Positions 22,373 to 26,965 of a stretch of 26,965 nucleotides of DNA are shown one piece after another. The stretch is from positions 1 to 26,965 of IMG/VR virus record IMGVR_UViG_3300024264_002661; one strand, written 5' to 3'. The DNA comes from a virus. Position 1 is the stretch's first letter. Every line of letters starts with the position of its first letter. The notes below the pieces were generated by a model that was not told the origin of the DNA, searched no databases, and worked only from the letters and a program-made list of their open reading frames with translations. A program made the translations under genes and the position numbers.

Positions 22373-23092
22373 TTATATTATACCTTCTGTTATTATTGAA
22401 TATAGTAAATCTCTCGTATCTTTCCAACTTTCTACATGATGAAATGTATTGCCAGTTAATTTTTTTCTAATTGTAGCTTCTTTAACAGCATAGTCATTAC
22501 CACCTGGAAATAGGTTATCACCAAAGAAGGTGAAATTGTCGCCATTTAAATCATCTAATATCTGACCTTTATCGGCTCCTTTTTCGTGAATGTCTATACT
22601 TATTTCTCCTCCTATAGATGCATCTAACCAACTATACCTTCCACATATTTCCTCAGCAAATGCTTTTCTTTCTTGATGTTTTTGGTCCCATTTATAGTAT
22701 TCATTTCTTTGTTCCTGAGTACAATTTCTACCAACAACAGAAAAATTAACTAAGCCAATTCTTTTTTCTATATGGTTACCAAACCTATGAGGGTATTCAG
22801 ATTTATCTAACATTATATTAAGTAAAGTGTCTAAATAATCTGTGCCTGACCATTCTGATTGTCTAACTACCTTACCTTCCATCCAAAGTTGATTACCACA
22901 GCTTTGATAAACTCTATCAGCAGCTAACCAAGCATCTTCACCTAACTGTTCAACTGACTTATCTTTATCACTTCCTGTAACTAACCAAACTTTATTGTGA
23001 TTACAAAAATTTAAGAAATCTTCTTTGAATTTAGGGTCAATAGGATTTCTGGAAGGAGTTAAAGTGCCGTCAATATCAAAAATGTATATCAT
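22373..23092 (-). CDS. HAD-type phosphomannomutase (eukaryotic PMM-like)
   Basis: The 239-aa protein starts MIYIFDIDGTLTPSRNPI with the HAD nucleophile Asp6 and acid/base Asp8. VWLVTGSDKDKSVEQLG, FGNHIEKRIGLVNFSVVGR, GGEISIDIHEKGADKGQIL and FFGDNLFPGGNDY follow in the order found in eukaryotic-type PMM. That enzyme interconverts mannose-6-phosphate and mannose-1-phosphate. It overlaps the cupin gene by 4 bases (ATGA). Taken together they could turn fructose-6-phosphate into mannose-1-phosphate, a GDP-mannose precursor. No GDP-mannose pyrophosphorylase is seen in the window. Confidence 0.88.
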   Translation of the reverse strand: MIYIFDIDGTLTPSRNPIDPKFKEDFLNFCNHNKVWLVTGSDKDKSVEQLGEDAWLAADRVYQSCGNQLWMEGKVVRQSEWSGTDYLDTLLNIMLDKSEYPHRFGNHIEKRIGLVNFSVVGRNCTQEQRNEYYKWDQKHQERKAFAEEICGRYSWLDASIGGEISIDIHEKGADKGQILDDLNGDNFTFFGDNLFPGGNDYAVKEATIRKKLTGNTFHHVESWKDTRDLLYSIITEGII

Positions 23093-23436
23093 ACTCTTTC
23101 GTAATCGTCTTCTATTCTAACTATATCATCTTCTCCAAAGTACGTTCCGGTCTGTACTTCTATAAATTGAGCTAATTCCATGGTATCGTTATATGCTCTA
23201 TGTTTAGCTCCTTGAGGAATATTAATTGATTCACCAGGTTGTAAATCGTATAGAATATCTTCACGAACTACTGATAATCTACCTTTTGTACAGGTCCAAA
23301 CTTCTGCTCTTTTATGGTGATATTGGTAAGATAATCTACCGCCAGGAGCCACAGTAATTCTTTTAACTTTAGTATGTTCTGAGTCTAGTAGTACTTCATA
23401 TATACCCCATGGTCTGCTTTCTGCTTCGTATTTCAT
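23089..23436 (-). CDS. Cupin of the mannose-6-phosphate isomerase type II family
   Basis: It is a 115-aa single-domain cupin matching the C-terminal isomerase part of type II PMI/GMP enzymes: ESRPWGIYEVLLDSEHTKVK, VAPGGRLSYQYHHKRAEVW (cupin motif 1 with His ligands), LQPGESINIPQGAKHRAYN (motif 2 with His) and FIEVQTGTYFGEDDIVRIED. The nucleotidyltransferase half is missing, so only isomerisation of fructose-6-phosphate to mannose-6-phosphate is expected. It is one base after folE's stop and overlaps phosphomannomutase by 4 bases. A sugar-binding regulatory cupin is a less likely alternative. Confidence 0.87.
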   Translation of the reverse strand: MKYEAESRPWGIYEVLLDSEHTKVKRITVAPGGRLSYQYHHKRAEVWTCTKGRLSVVREDILYDLQPGESINIPQGAKHRAYNDTMELAQFIEVQTGTYFGEDDIVRIEDDYERV

Positions 23437-23437
23437 A

Positions 23438-24151
23438 TTAATGCTTACAGATACTTGCTAATTCTATATTCTTATAAAACTCTGCTTTAGCAGAATCTTC
23501 ATCAAGGAAAGCTCCAGTTAACTTAGCTGTCTGCATAGAAGCTCCTCCATGCTTTACTCCTCTACATGATACACAGTTATGAGTAGCATTAATTTGAACT
23601 GCTACACCTAAATTACCTTCACATATCTTATCTACTGCATTATGAATAGCTACAGTTAATTGCTCTTGTATAGCTCCTCTTCTTCCGAATTGCTCTACTA
23701 TTCTATTCAGTTTAGACAATCCTACAACCTTTCCAGACTCTGAAGCAATATAGGCTATGCTAACAGTCCCACCAATTGTCTGGTGATGGTGACTACACAT
23801 TGACGTTACTGGTATATTAGACTCTTGTACGATTCCGTCGTAGCCGTCGCTAGGGAATGCTGTAACTCGGTCTAAAGGTTCAAATCGACCTTTCCATAGA
23901 TCATTAACGTATGCTTTAGCTACTCGCATTGGAGTATCAGAAGAGTTGGGATCGTTTTCCCAGTCAGTTCCAAGAGCGGTTAAGAAGTCACCAAATGCTG
24001 TTGCTGCATTAGTAATAATCTCTTGTTTTTCTTCTGATGTTAACCTTGCTTCAGGTCCTTCAGTTTCTTGTTTCTTTGCTAATTGACTTGATATACCGTT
24101 AGCAAAACCGGCTTGAACTAATTCTGTTCCTTCTATAAACTTTTTAGGCAT
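23438..24151 (-). CDS. folE: GTP cyclohydrolase I (FolE)
   Basis: FolE converts GTP to 7,8-dihydroneopterin triphosphate, the first step of folate and 7-deazaguanine synthesis. The 237-aa chain has an extended N-terminus. Zinc ligands are Cys119 and His122 in VTSMCSHHHQTIGG, and Cys193 in THNCVSCRGVKH. VVGLSKLNRIVEQFGRR (142-158) and IQEQLTVAIHNAV are the conserved core. HHHQTIGG replaces the more usual HHLLPFxG, a departure worth noting near the active site. Given QueF and DpdA in the window, DNA base modification is the likely use. QueD, QueE and QueC are not in this window and would come from elsewhere in the genome or the host. Confidence 0.95.
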   Translation of the reverse strand: MPKKFIEGTELVQAGFANGISSQLAKKQETEGPEARLTSEEKQEIITNAATAFGDFLTALGTDWENDPNSSDTPMRVAKAYVNDLWKGRFEPLDRVTAFPSDGYDGIVQESNIPVTSMCSHHHQTIGGTVSIAYIASESGKVVGLSKLNRIVEQFGRRGAIQEQLTVAIHNAVDKICEGNLGVAVQINATHNCVSCRGVKHGGASMQTAKLTGAFLDEDSAKAEFYKNIELASICKH

Positions 24152-24190
24152 TTACTTTTGTTTTATTGAGGTTCTACGACTCATTAATTA

Positions 24191-24208
24191 CTTATATCTA
24201 AATATAAG
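24191..24208 (-). promoter_or_regulatory. Candidate promoter/operator element, perfect palindrome copy, upstream of folE
   Basis: The plus strand reads cttatatctaaatataag: a 7-bp perfect inverted repeat around CTAA, containing the 13-mer shared with 823-835 and 18197-18209. It overlaps the stop codon of the 245-aa gene (24198) and lies about 40 bases upstream of the folE ATG at 24151. A promoter or operator is inferred. Confidence 0.42.
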
Positions 24209-24935
24209 ATTTTTTATTCAAACTATCAACATATTTTTGATGTTTCTTTCTTCTTTCATACTGGTGGTAAATATGGTAATCATCGATATTAAAATTATCG
24301 TCTAAATTACCCATATGTAGTACATATCTTCCTTGACTAGTCCAACGAAATCTATATTTAGTATAAAGTAACAAATTAAATGTTGATTGGTCAAGACCAG
24401 AAGTAACGTCTTGTATGTTTTTAAAACTACTACTTAAACCTGTAGAGTAAAAATCACCAAAAAATTCTTTTAATATGTATCCCTTTCCTATTACTACACC
24501 AGCACAAAAAGGAAGTTTATCTTTAAGTTTGTTGTAGTATTCTGGATATCCTTTTTGTATTGTCTTCCGATTCCATTCGTGGTTTTCAAAAGTAAGTCTA
24601 GTGTCTAACTGCACATAGAAATCAACTTTAATATCGGAAGGTGATTTTGCAAAGTAAACATCTCTCATATCGGCACAACAAATGTACTCATCCTGCAAAT
24701 TGCACTCTACAATAATGTCAGAAAATTCCTTTCTTCTTTGAAAGTTAATATGGTATTTTGGTTTAGGGTAAGTAAGAACTTCCCACCCTTGTTTTTCTAA
24801 ATAACTTACTATAGATTTTTCCGGATTATAATACGCTACTATTTTTCTACCGTCAAAACCAGTTTTATTAAGTGAATCTACAAAGTTATATATTACATCC
24901 TTAGTGTAATTGGTAAATGCAGTTAGTACTGTCAT
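24198..24935 (-). CDS. Glycosyltransferase-like protein (DxRDVxF type)
   Basis: This is a 245-aa protein with an N-terminal Rossmann-like half: MTVLTAFTNYTKDVIYNFVD and GFDGRKIVAYYNPE. EYICCADMRDVYFAKSP (83-99) is a D-x-R-D-V-x-F motif that binds metal and sugar nucleotide in several bacterial glycosyltransferase families. PFCAGVVIGKGYIL and SGLDQSTFNLLLY resemble the acceptor-side helix of those families, and YHIYHQYERRKKHQKY ends the chain. Substrate unknown. Its start overlaps the phosphoribosyltransferase gene by 4 bases (ATGA). It is followed by the palindromic element and folE. Confidence 0.6.
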   Translation of the reverse strand: MTVLTAFTNYTKDVIYNFVDSLNKTGFDGRKIVAYYNPEKSIVSYLEKQGWEVLTYPKPKYHINFQRRKEFSDIIVECNLQDEYICCADMRDVYFAKSPSDIKVDFYVQLDTRLTFENHEWNRKTIQKGYPEYYNKLKDKLPFCAGVVIGKGYILKEFFGDFYSTGLSSSFKNIQDVTSGLDQSTFNLLLYTKYRFRWTSQGRYVLHMGNLDDNFNIDDYHIYHQYERRKKHQKYVDSLNKKSYI

Positions 24936-25348
24936 TTTATTAGGTAATCTTGAACAGGAATACTATCTAATGATTCCCAAGGAAAAACTAACCAACGGTC
25001 ATCACTAATTATTTCACCAGTAAGTCTGGGTAGCGTTTTAGTACCTATTCTTGCACAAAGACTAGAAGTAATAAATCCTAACTTATCAGCTTCTTCCATA
25101 GTAACTCCAGTATCTGATATATCGTCTATTACTATTGTTTTTCTTTTTAGTTCTGACGGAAGCATTTTTGCAGATGAATAACTAATATATTTTATACCGA
25201 AGGCATGTGACATCATAACTGCAGGTATTAAACCTCCTCTAGGTATGCCCGATACAAACTCTAGATCCAAACCTTCAAGTCTATCACCTATAATATTGAT
25301 CTGTTCATCAACCCATTTCCAACTTAAATATAACTTATTTTTTTCCAT
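24932..25348 (-). CDS. Purine-type phosphoribosyltransferase
   Basis: It is a 138-aa type I PRTase. FVSGIPRGGLIPAVMMSHAF (31-50) is the N-terminal PPi-loop region, and TIVIDDISDTGVTMEEA (71-87) is the PRPP-binding motif with Asp75-Asp76 and Thr80-Gly-Val-Thr. The short length and PRGGLIPA resemble xanthine/hypoxanthine-guanine PRTases of bacteria and archaea rather than APRT. It would convert a free purine plus PRPP to the nucleoside monophosphate. Base exchange by a DpdA enzyme releases guanine, so guanine salvage is a plausible use, inferred only from co-occurrence. It overlaps the glycosyltransferase-like gene by 4 bases and shares position 25348 with the kinase gene (TAATG). Confidence 0.85.
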   Translation of the reverse strand: MEKNKLYLSWKWVDEQINIIGDRLEGLDLEFVSGIPRGGLIPAVMMSHAFGIKYISYSSAKMLPSELKRKTIVIDDISDTGVTMEEADKLGFITSSLCARIGTKTLPRLTGEIISDDRWLVFPWESLDSIPVQDYLIK

Positions 25349-25881
25349 TATAACAATTCTAATATTTTACTTACTGTGTAGTCATTTACCTCTATTTCAT
25401 GGTAAGATTGGTTATGCTCTTCTAATTTAGCTTTACATAATTCATCTATCTCTATAGACTGCTTAAGATCTTGAAATCTTTCAGCTTCATTAATTTCTGT
25501 ATTTGATCTTTTAAGTAGTATGTTAAGGTTATCATAGGTATTATGTAGATCTACTACCATATTATGGAACGATTGTCCATAGTTCTCCGCTGGGTATCCT
25601 TTAGTATAGTAGCTATGATAGATAGTAGAAAAGAGTACGGGAGAATCAATGATTATATAGTCTACCTTGTTGTAACACTCTGCTATGCCTCTATGCTGAT
25701 TTGCAAATACATATAATTGATCTTGTATAGCTGGATAGTTTTTATCCCATGCTAGCTTCTTAGGAAACTCATAAGGGTTATTACAGCTTATATGTTTTCT
25801 TTTCAGTTCATATGTTAATCCGGCTGCAATTCCACTCTTTCCTATTCCGGGGCCTCCAAATAAATTAATTAACTTGCTCAT
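25348..25881 (-). CDS. P-loop nucleotide/nucleoside kinase-like ATPase, 177 aa
   Basis: Walker A is LFGGPGIGKSGIAAGL (7-22), preceded by strand 1. YIIIDSPVLFSTIYHSYYTK (about 75-94) is the Walker B-like strand and lid start, and LNILLKRSNTEINEAERFQD gives the arginine-rich lid. The pattern resembles NadR/AAA_28 and phage polynucleotide kinase-like ATPases; the phosphate acceptor is not evident. It is coupled by ATGA to the membrane protein gene and by TAATG to the phosphoribosyltransferase. Its N-terminal half is comparable to the kinase part of the fusion at 19887. Confidence 0.7.
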   Translation of the reverse strand: MSKLINLFGGPGIGKSGIAAGLTYELKRKHISCNNPYEFPKKLAWDKNYPAIQDQLYVFANQHRGIAECYNKVDYIIIDSPVLFSTIYHSYYTKGYPAENYGQSFHNMVVDLHNTYDNLNILLKRSNTEINEAERFQDLKQSIEIDELCKAKLEEHNQSYHEIEVNDYTVSKILELL

Positions 25882-26105
25882 TGAGTAAAGATGCTATATA
25901 AGTAACCACATATACCTACTACATTAAGTAGAGATAGATTATAAGATTTAGTTCTTTGAGTTTGAACTGTTAGTAGTGCTAATCCTACTGCAGATAGCAG
26001 TTTACCGATTAAAAAATTAACGAAAAATGGTCCGATCATAAGAGATGCGGTACCGATGTAGATTACAAATATCTTGTAAAGTAGTTCTTTTGTTTCTGTT
26101 TTCAT
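25878..26105 (-). CDS. Small membrane protein, 75 aa (paralogue of the protein at 19547)
   Basis: There are two to three hydrophobic segments: YIGTASLMIGPFFVNFLIG, LLSAVGLALLTVQTQ and LLNVVGICGYLYSIFTQ, separated by a short basic loop (QRTKSYN). No signal peptide. The Tyr-x-Gly-x-Ala start, the Met-x-x-Pro step and the Gln, Lys, Asn and Gly-Tyr residues of the last segments match the membrane half of the 117-aa zinc-ribbon protein at 19547-19900 at the same spacing (one gap). It overlaps the kinase gene by 4 bases (ATGA) and the S1/P1 nuclease gene by 4. Function unknown. Confidence 0.72.
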   Translation of the reverse strand: MKTETKELLYKIFVIYIGTASLMIGPFFVNFLIGKLLSAVGLALLTVQTQRTKSYNLSLLNVVGICGYLYSIFTQ

Positions 26106-26923
26106 TCGAATATTTCATTTATTAAGTTACCTAATCTTACTCCTGCATAATATAACCGTTTTTCTAATACCGGTTGGTATTTGTAAACATAATCGTATGA
26201 TAGATACGAACCATCTGGTGTATTCTTATAGATGTCTCTAGCCCACCAGTGTGATTCGAAAGTCCACTCTAATACATTAGTCTGTTTTACTTCTTTTCTA
26301 CCGTATTTATTCTGTAAATGAGTACTCCACTCAGTATATGACATTTTAAAATCATCTATTAAGTTAGTATCCCATAGAACATGTAAATTCGTTTTATTAT
26401 CAGATCCTTTTCTACCTTTGAACGTAATGTAAATTTTTGAGCCTCCATAATCTTCATATCTACCTGTATGCATCGGTTGATGAATATCACCTACTAAGTG
26501 AACTAAATACTTAAGGTAGAATTTTTTCATTTCCTTATCTGATGAAGGTGATTTAAGTATAGCAACACATCTTTCGATTATAGTCACTACATTTTCTTCT
26601 GGTGTATCTGCATCTGGATATTCTACATCTAATGGCAGGTTTACGTAGTGCCATTTATCATAAGGTCTCCAATTAGGATTGCTTCTCATCTCATCTGCCC
26701 AAGTGCTAACTGATGCTAACGATTCTCCATCTAAAATATCGTATATAACTTTTTTTACATCTTCAGTTAATTGTCTTTCTGCAACTTCACCTACTATTCT
26801 GTGTCCTGTTTTACCCCATTCTCCATCGGCTGCTCTAGCAGGTGCTGGTATAAGTAAAAAGAATATTGTCATTAATATAATAAAACCTATCCCTAACCAA
26901 TCTGCAAACTCTAATTTTTTCAT
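26102..26923 (-). CDS. Secreted S1/P1-family nuclease
   Basis: This is a 273-aa zinc-dependent single-strand nuclease. Residues 13-31 form a signal peptide core (GFIILMTIFFLLIPAPARA), so the product should leave the cytoplasm. Trizinc ligands are visible: Trp36 and His41 in GEWGKTGHRIVGEVA, Asp77 in STWADEM, His92 in KWHYVNLPLD, His142/Asp146/His152 in VHLVGDIHQPMHTG, and His181/Asp185 in LHVLWDTNLID. The family cleaves single-stranded DNA and RNA. In P1 the Trp is the mature N-terminus; here predicted cleavage after Ala31 leaves four extra residues before it. Phage-encoded members are unusual. The gene starts immediately after the stop of the gene at the window's end. Confidence 0.92.
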   Translation of the reverse strand: MKKLEFADWLGIGFIILMTIFFLLIPAPARAADGEWGKTGHRIVGEVAERQLTEDVKKVIYDILDGESLASVSTWADEMRSNPNWRPYDKWHYVNLPLDVEYPDADTPEENVVTIIERCVAILKSPSSDKEMKKFYLKYLVHLVGDIHQPMHTGRYEDYGGSKIYITFKGRKGSDNKTNLHVLWDTNLIDDFKMSYTEWSTHLQNKYGRKEVKQTNVLEWTFESHWWARDIYKNTPDGSYLSYDYVYKYQPVLEKRLYYAGVRLGNLINEIFE

Positions 26924-26965
26924 TTATTTAAATTTATGATCAACCCATTTTTTGTAGTAATATAG
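26924..26965 (-). CDS. C-terminal end of an upstream gene (5' end off window)
   Basis: On the minus strand a frame enters from the edge and ends in YYYKKWVDHKFK followed by TAA at 26924-26926, directly before the nuclease ATG. Only 13 codons are visible. The abrupt stop-start junction is like those of neighbouring genes, which supports it. No product can be assigned. Confidence 0.4.
   Translation of the reverse strand, partial: LYYYKKWVDHKFK

Overview
The window looks like part of the genome of a large tailed bacteriophage. It is AT-rich and tightly packed: about 45 protein genes and one tRNA all lie on the minus strand, most overlapping or abutting (TAATG and ATGA junctions). The mix includes a family A DNA polymerase, phage-size GroEL/GroES and Hsp20, a tRNA without encoded CCA, nucleotide enzymes and many small proteins of unknown function. 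Starts are preceded by A/T-rich leaders with almost no Shine-Dalgarno sequence. A histone H1-like (Hc1-type) protein, a secreted S1/P1 nuclease and an initiator tRNA are also present. Together these suggest a Bacteroidota, possibly marine flavobacterial, host; this is an inference. No structural (capsid, tail) genes are seen.

Layout, in coordinate order (transcription runs from high to low): 1-3378, a membrane-anchored protein running off the edge, an unknown basic protein, a small sulfotransferase, a 2OG-Fe(II) oxygenase, a glycosyltransferase-like protein, a GNAT and a Cys-rich protein. 3380-5315, an overlapping trio: S-adenosylmethionine synthetase, MTA/SAH nucleosidase-like protein and adenine phosphoribosyltransferase. 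5316-6137, a second sulfotransferase. 6164-6414, a strong terminator and an H1-like gene. 6434-9179, groEL, an unlisted 41-residue gene, groES, hsp20 and an initiator tRNA. 9217-15555, two tandem paralogues, a sugar-nucleotide epimerase, a fused oxygenase/sporadic-carbohydrate-cluster protein, a third sulfotransferase and an unknown protein. 15555-18390, DNA polymerase and small genes. 18377-21845, QueF, a zinc-ribbon membrane protein, a kinase-GNAT fusion, a DpdA-like transglycosylase and a small gene. 21838-24151, a MazG/PRA-PH-like protein, phosphomannomutase, a mannose-6-phosphate isomerase-type cupin and GTP cyclohydrolase I. 24198-26965, a glycosyltransferase-like protein, a second phosphoribosyltransferase, a P-loop kinase, a small membrane protein, the S1/P1 nuclease and the tail of a further gene.

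Three systems stand out. First, metK-nucleosidase-apt could make SAM and recycle its by-products to AMP. Second, FolE, QueF and DpdA point to 7-deazaguanine (preQ1-type) modification of phage DNA, with a kinase-GNAT fusion embedded in the same operon. Third, a chaperone and translation block carries an extra tiny gene coupled on both sides to groES and groEL. Surface-carbohydrate functions (mannose-phosphate enzymes, epimerase, oxygenases, sulfotransferases, glycosyltransferase-like proteins) are scattered between them. A near-identical palindromic AT-rich element recurs at several of the few junctions where genes are not tightly packed and is a candidate transcription signal. QueC, QueD, QueE and any methyltransferase that would use the SAM are not in this window.
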